Source: Enterococcaceae bacterium
GTDB lineage: Bacteria > Bacillota > Bacilli > Lactobacillales > Enterococcaceae
Length of the DNA stretch: 64,000 nucleotides
Reading direction: 5' to 3'
Assembly (NCBI GenBank): GCA_022649665.1
Contig: JALCOL010000012.1
Span: 1 to 64,000 of the forward strand
The notes beneath the pieces were generated by a model, which was not told the DNA's origin, did no database searches, and saw only the letters and a list, made by a program, of their open reading frames with translations. A program made the position numbers and the translations under genes. Positions 34,404 through 43,564 of this stretch are shown piece after piece. Positions within the stretch are counted from its first letter, which is position 1, and each line of letters opens with the position of its first letter.

Positions 34404-34723
34404 TGTTCATTTCCTTCTTTCTTTTCTCGTGTTTTAAGTAAGATAAGCAGTGCCATCAATATCATTAAAATCCCCGATAAACTGCAGATCAGCGAGCGTT
34501 TCTCGCCAAGCTGGGGAAGATAACCTTTTTTTGCTGGATCTTGGATCTGGGCAGTTTCTTTATTTTTTCCGCTGAGTACCGCAAGCGGTGAATCATTGTC
34601 CGTGAAAAAGCTGACCTCGCCCGCGGAACGATATTCATTTTCCGGTGCAGCTGCAGCATCCTTGGCAGAAACCGCAACCCCCATCCCTAAGATGAGGAAA
34701 ATGATCCATAGTCTTTTTTTCAT
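34400..34723 (-). CDS. Small sortase-anchored protein with LPQLG motif
   Basis: A 107-aa protein: signal peptide, a short exposed region, then YLPQLGEKR followed by a 20-residue hydrophobic helix and KTREKKEG tail, which is a sortase signal. The motif is LPQLG rather than LPxTG. Small LPxTG proteins are a standard element of WxL clusters. Start at the ATG seven bases after GGGAG. Confidence 0.85.
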   Translation of the reverse strand: MKKRLWIIFLILGMGVAVSAKDAAAAPENEYRSAGEVSFFTDNDSPLAVLSGKNKETAQIQDPAKKGYLPQLGEKRSLICSLSGILMILMALLILLKTREKKEGNEQ

Positions 34724-34741
34724 GCGCAAGCTCCCTTCTCT

Positions 34742-36652
34742 TTAGTTACTTGGCACATCTTCTAAAGACCATTCCATTGCTCCTGTATATGTGCCGGCTT
34801 TTTGTTTTTCAACAGGGACGGACAATTTCAATCCACGCGCGCTGCCATCTGTCGCCATATTCCATTCACTCGAAATTTCACGCATATCTTGATCGACCGT
34901 CTCTTCGATCAGAACCGTTTGATCGCTCAGCAGCTGCTCCTGACCGGCCGAATTCGTGTAGGTCAAAAGGTCTGCCAGCTCGAGATCGCCGTTTTTAAGC
35001 GGTTGTATCACTTTCAAGGACAATTTGGATTTTTTTCCCGCTTTTGTTCTTGTATCTTCGACGGTTAATGTTCCTTTGACTGCCGGGCGCAAAATTTGGG
35101 TCGTATCGGCAACGAGATGGTCGCCGAAATCAAAATCCGGTACAGACGCTAGTTCTAATTTCCCGTCATTTCCGCTGGATATCCTATTTCTGAGCAATTT
35201 GAAAGAAGAAGCTTCTTTGATCTTGTCGGGAGTATCGGGATAAAGAAAAACGGTTCCTCTGTCGAACTCTTTACCGCTGATCTTCCAAGAAGACGGTTGA
35301 TGCTGCGTTTCAAGCCGCTGATCATCTGCATAGATCCCGTAGTCTCTTGTATCATTATTAAAGGCTACAAAAAGCAGATTATCTTTCAAACCTGTTAAGC
35401 CGGTTGGGCTTGTCCCTCCGCGTTTTCCGGTCTCAAATGATAATTCATCGGCATTATCGATCTTGATCGTCCCGATTCCCAGGCAATAAAAGTCGCCGTT
35501 TTTGTTTTTTAATTTTGCTTTTGAACCCGGCCCCAAATTCAAACTTGAATTTAAATTGAATGGTGTCGGTGCCGCGGTGTTGGTGATCAGCCGGCCGTTT
35601 TCTTGAACATCGATATCCAGCTCATGATCTTGAAAGATCAATTTCCCTTTCACTTTATCGGTCTCGTTGACATCAAGGACTGCCCCTTCGCCGATGATCA
35701 GTTTGTTTCCGAGCGCAACATCTGAATAAATAAACGCATTGCAGGAATCGACTTTCAGCCGAGCATTTTTTTGCAGCTCGATCTTGATCGGTGCGAATAC
35801 TGACCAAAAAGTCCCGACCAATTCGTTATTTTCCATCTTGATACTCGTGTCCGAATTTTCTTCAAAAAGAAAATTGGTTCCTTCAGCGAATTCTTGGACA
35901 CAAGCAATTCCTGCTTCTTTTTTGGTAGTAAAAAATGAGTTTTTTCCTTTAAAGACGATTTGATTCGTTTTCATCCGCATATGAAAAGGCTGCGCCCCGC
36001 GATCAGAATAATAATCGACATTTTCGACGATGATTTTGCTGTTGTTGATAGAATCATCTGCCGGTGCGATCCCATAGTAATTATTTGCTGATTTGCTGAC
36101 TTTCGGATCACCGATTTTCAAATTTTTGAAAGTGATTTCGATGTTGTTGGCAGCAAAGTAAATTCCGTGGTGCCAATTTTCTCCGCCGTTATACATATAG
36201 GTATACTTATTATCGCCGTCGATCGTGAGCGAATTTTTCACAGGGATCCCCAGCTGATCAATATTGATATCTGCGGTCAGTTTGATATAGGTTTCGCCCG
36301 CGCGGATCGCTTGTTCCAGTTCGGCAGCGTCCCCTACAAGTGTCGGATTATTTGCAGCGGCCGAAGCGGCTCCGGTTGCTTTTTGTTCATCGGAAGAAGC
36401 CGCGCTGTTTCCTTCCTTGTTTTTTGTTTGGTCGGCTGACGACATTCCAAGAATGTTATCGGTCTGCTTGGCTGGCTCCGCCGTTATCGATTTGTCTTTT
36501 TCAGGATCACCAAGAACATCGCTTCTCCCCCCCAATATATCCCCGGAAGTTTGTCGATCACTTGATGGGTCGCTCGCTGCTGCAGCAAATGCAGTCTTTG
36601 GCAAAAGCGGAAAAAGCAGGAGCATCCCGCAAAAAAACAACATCTTTTTCAT
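34742..36652 (-). CDS. Large WxL protein with right-handed beta-helix region
   Basis: A 636-aa secreted protein, first gene of the cluster. After the signal peptide and an Ala/Ser-rich low-complexity stretch (to about 105) comes a pectate-lyase-type beta-helix (about 115-420; repeats such as LTIDGDNKYTYMYNG, IEITFKNLKIGDPK, KIIVENVDYYS). A WxL-like C-terminal domain ends AMEWSLEDVPSN; the first motif is replaced by SSEWNMATDG. It probably displays a carbohydrate- or host-binding helix; enzyme activity is not evident. Confidence 0.85.
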   Translation of the reverse strand: MKKMLFFCGMLLLFPLLPKTAFAAAASDPSSDRQTSGDILGGRSDVLGDPEKDKSITAEPAKQTDNILGMSSADQTKNKEGNSAASSDEQKATGAASAAANNPTLVGDAAELEQAIRAGETYIKLTADINIDQLGIPVKNSLTIDGDNKYTYMYNGGENWHHGIYFAANNIEITFKNLKIGDPKVSKSANNYYGIAPADDSINNSKIIVENVDYYSDRGAQPFHMRMKTNQIVFKGKNSFFTTKKEAGIACVQEFAEGTNFLFEENSDTSIKMENNELVGTFWSVFAPIKIELQKNARLKVDSCNAFIYSDVALGNKLIIGEGAVLDVNETDKVKGKLIFQDHELDIDVQENGRLITNTAAPTPFNLNSSLNLGPGSKAKLKNKNGDFYCLGIGTIKIDNADELSFETGKRGGTSPTGLTGLKDNLLFVAFNNDTRDYGIYADDQRLETQHQPSSWKISGKEFDRGTVFLYPDTPDKIKEASSFKLLRNRISSGNDGKLELASVPDFDFGDHLVADTTQILRPAVKGTLTVEDTRTKAGKKSKLSLKVIQPLKNGDLELADLLTYTNSAGQEQLLSDQTVLIEETVDQDMREISSEWNMATDGSARGLKLSVPVEKQKAGTYTGAMEWSLEDVPSN

Positions 36653-36720
36653 TTACCACACCTCCTTTCATAACATGAATTGATTATATAATCATGATTC
36701 CCTTTTTGTCTTTTTTGTTT
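36653..36720 (-). promoter_or_regulatory. Promoter region of the WxL operon
   Basis: AAAGGAGG precedes the ATG by seven bases. A 14-bp perfect palindrome TGATTATATAATCA (36681-36694) contains the TATAAT -10 box, so a dimeric regulator could bind over the promoter. Confidence 0.5.
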
Positions 36721-37146
36721 TTTTATCCGCGGTAAAAAAAATAAAAAAAGCCGCAATTGTCTGAAGATTCATTATTATTGCACAACTATCTTGGCAGCGC
36801 TTACCTTGGCTTGCCTACACAAAACAGCCTTGCAGACTTTATTTTTTAATAGAGGCTGCAAGGCTTCTTTTGCACTAAAAATGATTCGATCCATTTGTTT
36901 CTTTTTTTAGATACAAGCTGGAAAAATCATTAAAAAGAACAAAAATATTGAATTTTTTTAAAGGAATAGAACAAATAGAGGGCTATGACAAAAAATTGTC
37001 ATAACCCCCTATTTCCAAAAAAGTGATGTCCCAAAAATCAATTTCTTCGTGCCAAAAATAAGAAGTATAAAAATAAGAAACTATTTTTGAATTTTTCTTC
37101 TTGCTTATCGAAACTAAATACATTGCTCACATTCTCAAATAAATAT
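36721..37146. other. AT-rich gene-free spacer between the WxL operon and the glycoside-thiol operon
   Basis: No ORF. It holds two hairpins: GCCTTGCAG (36827-36835) with CTGCAAGGC (36856-36864), and the repeat element at 36978-37090. The rest is A/T-run DNA with no recognised signal. Confidence 0.7.
36978..37090. repeat. Dispersed intergenic repeat, degenerate copy 3, with strong hairpin
   Basis: TATGACAA (36984-36991) pairs with TTGTCATA (36996-37003), flanked by AGGG and CCCT. The rest (GTGATGTCCCAAAAATCAATTTCTTCGTGCC) resembles, more loosely, the other two copies in the same order of blocks. It can terminate the converging M20 operon. Confidence 0.5.
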
Positions 37147-38289
37147 TCATTCTTCATTTAGTCTTTCTTGCAAAAAGCCAGCACAAATTTCAAAACCAAT
37201 CATTAATGCTTCCTCATCTGGTTTAAATTTTGGATGGTGAAGACCATACGGACTATTCACTCCTAGCCAAAACATCATTCCCGGAAAAATATTCGATAGA
37301 AACCCAAAATCTTCCCCAGCCAGTGTCGGCTTTGCAATTTCAAAAGCGATATCCGTTCTGTGTTTGATATAGTTGATAAACTTATGGGTTAATTCCTCAT
37401 TATTGATTACCGGTAGATATCCGCGGTAATTAAAATCAAGAGTTATCTTGCAATCATGAAAAACTTCGATACTGGCAGCTGATTTTTTTAAATTCGTTTC
37501 GAGTTTCTCTTTCGTTTCTTCGTTCAAACTTCTGATTGTCCCTTTCAAAGAGACTTTTCCTGGCAAGATATTATAAACATCTCCACCTGTTATTACACCG
37601 TAGGAAATCACTGCCGGCTCTAACGGATCTTTTTTACGACTGATGATCTGCTGCGTTTGCTGAATAAAATCTGCAGCTGCGACAATTAGGTCAGCTGAAT
37701 TTTGCGGCATTGCAGCGTGCCCGGATGTTCCTTCAAAAGTAACTGTTAATTCACAAGCTGACGCGAACAGCACTCCTGATCTAGTACTGACTGTCCCTGT
37801 CGGCAAACTCGGATTACAGTGCAGTGCATATATTTCAGTCGGTTCCCACCCCGCTAATAAATGATTATTATAGATACGTTGCCCGCCACATTCATTTTCT
37901 TCTGCCGGTTGAAACAAGATCAATAAATTGTCAGCCGGTTGAATCTTGCTGAAATAGTCGAGCAGTTCCAGAGCAATTGCCGTATGAACATCGTGACCAC
38001 ATGCATGCATCCACCCCGGATGGACAGATGCATAGCTGTCGCCAGTTTCTTCTGTGATCGGCAAACCATCGATATCTGCACGCCAACCAATTGTTCGTTT
38101 GCTTTTATTTTTCCCTTCGAAAAATACAGCAACTGCTGTTTCTTGTACTCGATAATTAATCCAGCTCTTTGAAATTTTCTTTACGCGTTCCAAAATATAA
38201 CGGCTTGTTTCATATTCTTGCAAGCCTTCTTCAGGAATTCGATGAAGATCTCTTCTTGTTAAAATAATTTTTTCTGATTCATTCGTCAA
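37147..38289 (-). CDS. M20-family amidohydrolase
   Basis: A 380-aa M20D metallohydrolase: WRADIDGLPITEE, metal ligands in MHACGHDVHTAIALELL, PAEENECGGQRIY and C-terminal TLAGEDFGFLS. Relatives remove N-acyl groups from amino acids (hippurate hydrolase, N-acetylcysteine or N-acetyl-diaminopimelate deacetylase). Last gene of the PTS operon, overlapping the PLP enzyme gene by 11 bp. The next-door C-S lyase suggests an N-acyl-cysteine-type substrate; inferred. Confidence 0.9.
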   Translation of the reverse strand: MTNESEKIILTRRDLHRIPEEGLQEYETSRYILERVKKISKSWINYRVQETAVAVFFEGKNKSKRTIGWRADIDGLPITEETGDSYASVHPGWMHACGHDVHTAIALELLDYFSKIQPADNLLILFQPAEENECGGQRIYNNHLLAGWEPTEIYALHCNPSLPTGTVSTRSGVLFASACELTVTFEGTSGHAAMPQNSADLIVAAADFIQQTQQIISRKKDPLEPAVISYGVITGGDVYNILPGKVSLKGTIRSLNEETKEKLETNLKKSAASIEVFHDCKITLDFNYRGYLPVINNEELTHKFINYIKHRTDIAFEIAKPTLAGEDFGFLSNIFPGMMFWLGVNSPYGLHHPKFKPDEEALMIGFEICAGFLQERLNEE

Positions 38290-39439
38290 TATTCATCACC
38301 TCTACCTGATGTAAACTATTTGAAAGATCATCTAACAAATCCTCAATATCTTCAATCCCAACTGATAAGCGAACCAGCCCATCAGTTACCCCAGCTGCCA
38401 AACGATCTTGCTTTGACATACAAGCATGCGACATTGTTGCCGGATATGACAAAATTGATTCTACTCCGCCAAGACTGACTGCTGAAATCGGGATCGTGAG
38501 GTTTTTGAAAAAATCGGCAACCGCTTGCCTGCTGCCAAGATCAAACGACAGAACCGCCCCACCGCTTTGCGCCTGAGAAAAATGAACTGTGCTCTTTTCA
38601 TGTGTCGCGAGTCCCGGATAATAAACTTTTTTGACAGCCTCATTTGTTGCTAGAAATTCTGCGATTTTTTTTGCATTCTCAGTACTTCTTTCAAACCTAA
38701 TGCCTAATGTTTTCAGCCCACGCAACACTAGCCAAGCATCTTCCGGGCCTAAAATGCTGCCAAAAGTGACCTGCCTTTTTTTTAATGCAGAAAATATCTT
38801 CTCATCATTTGTCGCTACCAAACCAGCTACAACATCACTGTGTCCATTGATAAACTTGGTTGCACTGTGGATCACCATATCGACACCCAAATCAAGCGGT
38901 GTTTGACCTATTGGTGTCATAAAAGTATTATCGATTACTGTTTTCAACTGAAATTTTTTTGCAATTGAGACTACTTCTCGAATATCTGTAATCTTCAGCA
39001 ACGGATTTGAGGGAGTTTCAATATAGATCATTTTTGTGTTAGGCTTCAAGTTTTGTCCAATTTCCTCTGCAGTCATTTCTTCCAAAAAAACACTTGAGAT
39101 CCCATAATTTGGTAAAAAATCATGAATCAACTGGTAAGCGCCACCATAGATATCTTTAGGCGCTATCACATGATCTCCAGTTTGAAGTGTCATTAAAGCA
39201 GCTGTAATCGCTGCCATTCCTGAAGAAAATGCCAGCCCAAAATTAGCGTTTTCCAGTGTTGCAATCCCATTTTCAAGTGCTTCGATTGTCGGATTCCCAA
39301 ACCGAGTATACGTATATTTTTGTTTATTGAAGATGTCTTCCTGATGGTAGGTTGATACTTGATATTTGGGAAGTGAAGCTGCTCCGGTCAGCGGATCGAC
39401 CGATGGAACATCGTGAAGAAGCTTTGTATTAAACTTCAT
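38279..39439 (-). CDS. Cys/Met-metabolism PLP enzyme (cystathionine lyase/synthase family)
   Basis: A 386-aa fold-type I PLP enzyme: YTRFGNPTIEALE, phosphate and ring contacts SSGMAAITAAL, and the Schiff-base lysine in SATKFINGHSDVVAGLV; SVGIEDIEDLLDDL near the end. MetB, MetC and cystathionine gamma-lyase cannot be told apart here. Within this operon a beta-lyase splitting a cysteine S-conjugate to thiol, pyruvate and ammonia is the most useful reading. It overlaps nagA by four bases. Confidence 0.9.
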   Translation of the reverse strand: MKFNTKLLHDVPSVDPLTGAASLPKYQVSTYHQEDIFNKQKYTYTRFGNPTIEALENGIATLENANFGLAFSSGMAAITAALMTLQTGDHVIAPKDIYGGAYQLIHDFLPNYGISSVFLEEMTAEEIGQNLKPNTKMIYIETPSNPLLKITDIREVVSIAKKFQLKTVIDNTFMTPIGQTPLDLGVDMVIHSATKFINGHSDVVAGLVATNDEKIFSALKKRQVTFGSILGPEDAWLVLRGLKTLGIRFERSTENAKKIAEFLATNEAVKKVYYPGLATHEKSTVHFSQAQSGGAVLSFDLGSRQAVADFFKNLTIPISAVSLGGVESILSYPATMSHACMSKQDRLAAGVTDGLVRLSVGIEDIEDLLDDLSNSLHQVEVMNIDE

Positions 39440-40620
39440 TGGATCATTTCCTTCTTTTCAAATGCCTTTTCTCCGCAGCAATAAGTTGCTAAAAGTGTAT
39501 TATGATCATCAACCACAATGAAATCTGCATCTTTGCCGGTTTCCAAGCTGCCTTTTCGGTCGTCTATGCGGCATTGGATCGCTGGATTCAAGCTGGCAAC
39601 AATCGCAATATCTGCAAGCGTAGCACCGGTATATTTGAGCATATTTTGAACACAGCCAATCATCGTCATCGGCACTCCAGGGTGCATATTTCCACCATCA
39701 TAAGGTGTAAAAAGCCTTCCATCCTTTACATCAACTTCCCGGTCCATCATTTGATAATGTCCATCCGGCAAGCCTTTAAGCGCTGAAGCATCCGTCGTCA
39801 GGATCATCCGATTCACGCCTTTCACGCGAAAAATCATTTTCCAAATTTCCGGATGAATCGAATATGTGTCAAAACCAGCCATCTCAGCATAGATCCCATC
39901 ATTGCACAGCCCCACCCCGCTGATTCCTAGTTCACGATGATGCATGCTGCGCATGCCATTGAACAAATGTGTTACTTGATTACATCCGGCTTCGATTGCA
40001 GCATTCATTTCTTTCATTGTTGCATTTGAATGTCCTGCAGAAACCACCACTTTATTTTCAATCAAACATCTGATCACTTCGATCGCACCTGGCAGCTCAG
40101 GAGCGATCGTCATGATCTTCATGTTCCCATTCGATAGCTGCAACCATTTTTTGAGCGCATCGATATCCGGATCGATAATTGCTCCTTCCGGCTGCAATCC
40201 AGCTTTATCGATATTTAAAAATGGTCCTTCAATATTTGTTCCTAAAACATCACATATTCCGCTTTTTTTCTCTGACATATAACGATTGATCCGTAAAATA
40301 AAATCAGCGATTTGTCGCGCTGGCATCGCGCCGATGGTGGGAATCACCGCAGTGATCCCCTCCTGCGGCAAGATGTGCATCAATTTTTCAATGTCATCCA
40401 ACTCCGCCGTCATAAAGTCAATTCCATAGCCGCCATGATCGTGGCTATCAATCAGCCCTGGCAAAATGCAATATTCTCGATAACGTTCATCGAGATTTTC
40501 ATAGTCTGTATTTTGATCGTAGTATGCGACCGACTGGATTTTTCCATTTGAAACTACCAGGACTCCCTCTTCAAATGTCGTTTTTCCTGTATAGATTTTG
40601 CTGCATCGATATGTTTTCAT
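39436..40620 (-). CDS. nagA: N-acetylglucosamine-6-phosphate deacetylase
   Basis: A 394-aa amidohydrolase-superfamily protein: LIDSHDHGGYGIDF metal site, TNIEGPFLN, VSAGHSNATM, QVTHLFNGMRSMHHRE and the catalytic aspartate in LTTDASALKGLPDG. It deacetylates GlcNAc-6-P or a related N-acyl amino-sugar phosphate. HDHGG replaces the more common HIHG. Coupled by 4-bp overlaps to the PTS gene before and the PLP gene after. No nagB is nearby. Confidence 0.85.
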   Translation of the reverse strand: MKTYRCSKIYTGKTTFEEGVLVVSNGKIQSVAYYDQNTDYENLDERYREYCILPGLIDSHDHGGYGIDFMTAELDDIEKLMHILPQEGITAVIPTIGAMPARQIADFILRINRYMSEKKSGICDVLGTNIEGPFLNIDKAGLQPEGAIIDPDIDALKKWLQLSNGNMKIMTIAPELPGAIEVIRCLIENKVVVSAGHSNATMKEMNAAIEAGCNQVTHLFNGMRSMHHRELGISGVGLCNDGIYAEMAGFDTYSIHPEIWKMIFRVKGVNRMILTTDASALKGLPDGHYQMMDREVDVKDGRLFTPYDGGNMHPGVPMTMIGCVQNMLKYTGATLADIAIVASLNPAIQCRIDDRKGSLETGKDADFIVVDDHNTLLATYCCGEKAFEKKEMIQ

Positions 40621-42065
40621 GACGGCTGCTCCTGCTTCGGCGCTACTTCTTCAACTAATTGCTTGATTTGCGGTGCTAGCTGTTCAACTTCCAATCCGAC
40701 CACCACGTGCACTTTTTTGTTTGCCATCTTCATCACTTCAATAATTCCCAAGTTCTTTAACCCAGCAACATCAATCTTATCAGGATCTTTGACTTCCAAA
40801 CGCAAACGTGTGATGCAGTTGTCAATGGAAATCAAGTTAGCGGCTCCACCCAAAAGCGGAAGTATTTTCTTCGCTTTTTCGGTAATCGATAGTTTAGCGG
40901 CCGCAGCAGTTGCGGTTGCTGGTTCGCGTCCCGGTGTTTTCAGATCAAATTTCTTGATCATAAAAGTGAAGGTGAAGTAATAGACAGCACCTAAGGCAAG
41001 CCCAATCGCTAAAATCATAAACGGCCTGGTCGCTCGATTAAATTGCAGAACATAGTCGATGATTCCTGATCCGCCGACCCCGACGATTTTTGCACCGAAA
41101 ATATTACATACCACATTGGAAAGTCCCAGTAAAACCGCATGCGTCAAGAATAATAATGGTGATACAAACATAAAGGAAAATTCGATTGGTTCAGTGATCC
41201 CGGTAATAAATGAAGTCAACGCAGCACCGAAGAGAAGCCCTTTGACTTTCTCTTTGTTTTCCGGTCTGGCACAGTGATACATTGCCAATGCTGCCCCTGG
41301 CAGACCAAACATCATCATCGGGAAGAAGCCTGCCACGAATCTTCCGGCAGTCGGGTCGCCTGCAAAGTAACGCGGGATTTCACCAACGACTCCGGCAAAT
41401 TGCGGCAAACTAGAAGGAAGCTGCATTTGAATATATGTGTTGATGATATGGTGAAGACCAGTTGGAATCAGCAATCGATTTAATACCCCAAAGAAGAACG
41501 GCCCGGCAGAAGCATTCCCGATCGCCACCCCTAAATGATTGATCATGCTATCTAACGGCGGAAAAGCGTAAGCCAATACCCACGATACAATAATTGCAAA
41601 AAATGAAGCCATAATTGCTACTAAACGTCGTCCGCTAAAAAATGATAAAGCTGCTGGTAATTGTTTGTCTTTAAACTTCTCATAAGACAGTCCCGCTACG
41701 ATCCCAGCAATAATCCCAATCAAGATATTATTTTCGACATTGGCAACAGCGACTCGCCCAAATGAGTTTAGCCCCGTATCGCCTTTTTGCAAAGTACGAA
41801 CCAAAATTTCATAAACAATCACTGCCGAAAGTCCGGCTGCAACATTTTTATCCTTCGCAATACCACCTGCCACACTGACTGCAAATAAAATCGGCAAAAT
41901 TGCAAAAATCGTCCAGGCTGCAGTTTTTAAGAATGGAATATTTAACAGATCCTGGTCAGAAATACGATTCAAAATTGCGGCAGCTGGCATTACGGAGATC
42001 GCTAGCAGCATCGATCTTCCGAGAAGCTGCAGCCCATCGCTGACCTTCTTCATGATTTTTCTCAT
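40617..42065 (-). CDS. PTS EIIBC component, glucose/GlcNAc/alpha-glucoside family
   Basis: A 482-aa protein: EIIC membrane domain (about 1-390; IPTGLHHIINTYI and GITEPIEFSFMFVSPLL are family hallmarks) and C-terminal EIIB with the phospho-cysteine in ISIDNCITRLRLEV. There is no EIIA domain in this protein or operon, so phosphate must come from an EIIA elsewhere, for example that of TreB. AGGAGG ribosome site. It imports and 6-phosphorylates the sugar conjugate handled by the neighbours. Confidence 0.9.
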   Translation of the reverse strand: MRKIMKKVSDGLQLLGRSMLLAISVMPAAAILNRISDQDLLNIPFLKTAAWTIFAILPILFAVSVAGGIAKDKNVAAGLSAVIVYEILVRTLQKGDTGLNSFGRVAVANVENNILIGIIAGIVAGLSYEKFKDKQLPAALSFFSGRRLVAIMASFFAIIVSWVLAYAFPPLDSMINHLGVAIGNASAGPFFFGVLNRLLIPTGLHHIINTYIQMQLPSSLPQFAGVVGEIPRYFAGDPTAGRFVAGFFPMMMFGLPGAALAMYHCARPENKEKVKGLLFGAALTSFITGITEPIEFSFMFVSPLLFLTHAVLLGLSNVVCNIFGAKIVGVGGSGIIDYVLQFNRATRPFMILAIGLALGAVYYFTFTFMIKKFDLKTPGREPATATAAAAKLSITEKAKKILPLLGGAANLISIDNCITRLRLEVKDPDKIDVAGLKNLGIIEVMKMANKKVHVVVGLEVEQLAPQIKQLVEEVAPKQEQPS

Positions 42066-42080
42066 TTTGATCCTCCTCTT

Positions 42081-43415
42081 TTACTTAAGCGCCGGCCATA
42101 GATCCCCGTTAGCAATAATAAATTCATCCAAAACTGCTTTTGCCACCCTAGCAGAAGGAACCGTTTGATTTAATGTAAACGCTTGCAAAACTTTTTGATA
42201 TGAATGCTCAAAATATCCATCTACCAGCAACTTTTCAGCAGCATTTTGCGCTTCCATCAACCCCTTGTGAAAATCATTGATTTCAAAACGCAGCGAAATC
42301 GGCTCAGCACCTGTTCGGCCGACATATGCCGGAATTTCGACTACCGCATCGTGACGCAAATTTGGGATCGCCCCCATATTTGGCATAATCAGCATGAAGC
42401 GATCATGGTTGTCATTTAAAATAGAAACTGCCATGTCAACAATATATTGCCCATGTGCCCCAAAATTAAAATTTAAAATTTCGCCGCTTTCTTTTCTTCT
42501 GATTTTTGCAGCCATTTCTTTTGTATTTTTTTCCCGACCATCCATTACCATATTCGCTCGTGTATAGTTCGGATCAGAATGCTCCACAACTATGTCTGGA
42601 TATAAATAATACTCAAGATAATTATTCGGCAGATAACCCGGAAATTCTTTACTGATCAAACACAACATGTCCCAAGCGGATTGCCATGTTTGGTCGCCCG
42701 CGTTGAAGTCAGCAATTTTTAGACCAAATTCATCTAATTTATCTAATATTTCAGGCAAAATATCCCGATCGATTGATTTATCATAAATCGATTGATACCA
42801 GCCAAAATGATTAAGTCCATAATAAATCGGGATCCAATTTTTTCGGTCATATCCAAAATTATCCGCAATCGTTTCTTCGATCGAGATCGTCATATCACAC
42901 GCATTCAGCATTTTGATATTTGGATATTGCCGGCGGATCGCTTCAGAAATCAACGTTTCTGGATTTGTATAGTTCAAGATCCAAGCTTCTGGTGCATACT
43001 TTTCCACATAAGAGACAATCTCCAATAATCCGCTGATTGAGCGCAACCCAAAAGAAAAGCCACCCAAACCGCAAGTCTCTTGTCCGACAATTCCATGCTT
43101 CAAAGGAATCTTTTCATCGATTTCTCTCATTTTCATTCCGCCAACGCGGATTTGCGAAAAAACAAAATCAGCTTTCATAAATGCTTCTTCCGGAATAGCC
43201 GTTTGCCGCAATCTCACTTGTTCCTGTAAGTTTTCTTTTTCCAGCATGTAATGAATGATTTGGAACATATCATCATTGCGTACTTCATCAATATCGTACA
43301 AAGTGATCTGTGAAAAATCGAAATTTGTCCGGCTGTCGATCATTGCTTGAATTATTCCTGGTGTATAGGTGCTCCCTCCTCCCGCGATGACAATGTTTAA
43401 GTTTTTATTACGCAT
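42081..43415 (-). CDS. GH4-family 6-phospho-glycosidase
   Basis: A 444-aa NAD+/Mn2+-dependent GH4 enzyme: N-terminal Rossmann IVIAGGGSTYTPGIIQAM, NYTNPE, metal-binding cysteine in LNACDM and the YYGLNHFGW histidine. The closest known groups are 6-phospho-alpha-glucosidases (GlvA/MalH). GH4 can open alpha or beta, including thio-, linkages through a redox-elimination route. First gene of the operon, divergent from the RpiR gene. Confidence 0.9.
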   Translation of the reverse strand: MRNKNLNIVIAGGGSTYTPGIIQAMIDSRTNFDFSQITLYDIDEVRNDDMFQIIHYMLEKENLQEQVRLRQTAIPEEAFMKADFVFSQIRVGGMKMREIDEKIPLKHGIVGQETCGLGGFSFGLRSISGLLEIVSYVEKYAPEAWILNYTNPETLISEAIRRQYPNIKMLNACDMTISIEETIADNFGYDRKNWIPIYYGLNHFGWYQSIYDKSIDRDILPEILDKLDEFGLKIADFNAGDQTWQSAWDMLCLISKEFPGYLPNNYLEYYLYPDIVVEHSDPNYTRANMVMDGREKNTKEMAAKIRRKESGEILNFNFGAHGQYIVDMAVSILNDNHDRFMLIMPNMGAIPNLRHDAVVEIPAYVGRTGAEPISLRFEINDFHKGLMEAQNAAEKLLVDGYFEHSYQKVLQAFTLNQTVPSARVAKAVLDEFIIANGDLWPALK

Positions 43416-43487
43416 TGAACTTCACCCGCCTTTCTTTATGCTATACTCATATTATAATCTGGTGAATAATAAATTGAATATTTCTCA

Positions 43488-43551
43488 TTGAAAGCGGTTA
43501 TAGTTACATTTTTTGATTTCTATTTCACTTGATGAAATTCATTTCATGAAA
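43488..43551. promoter_or_regulatory. cre site and RpiR operator candidates in the divergent promoter region
   Basis: TTGAAAGCGGTTATA (43488-43502) matches the CcpA cre consensus WTGNAANCGNWNNCA at all but one defined base. ATGAA-A-TTCAT (43532-43542) and TTTCATGAAA (43542-43551) are adjoining palindromes next to the RpiR ribosome site and may be its operator. Confidence 0.6.
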
Positions 43552-43564
43552 GGAGGAGCCAAAG

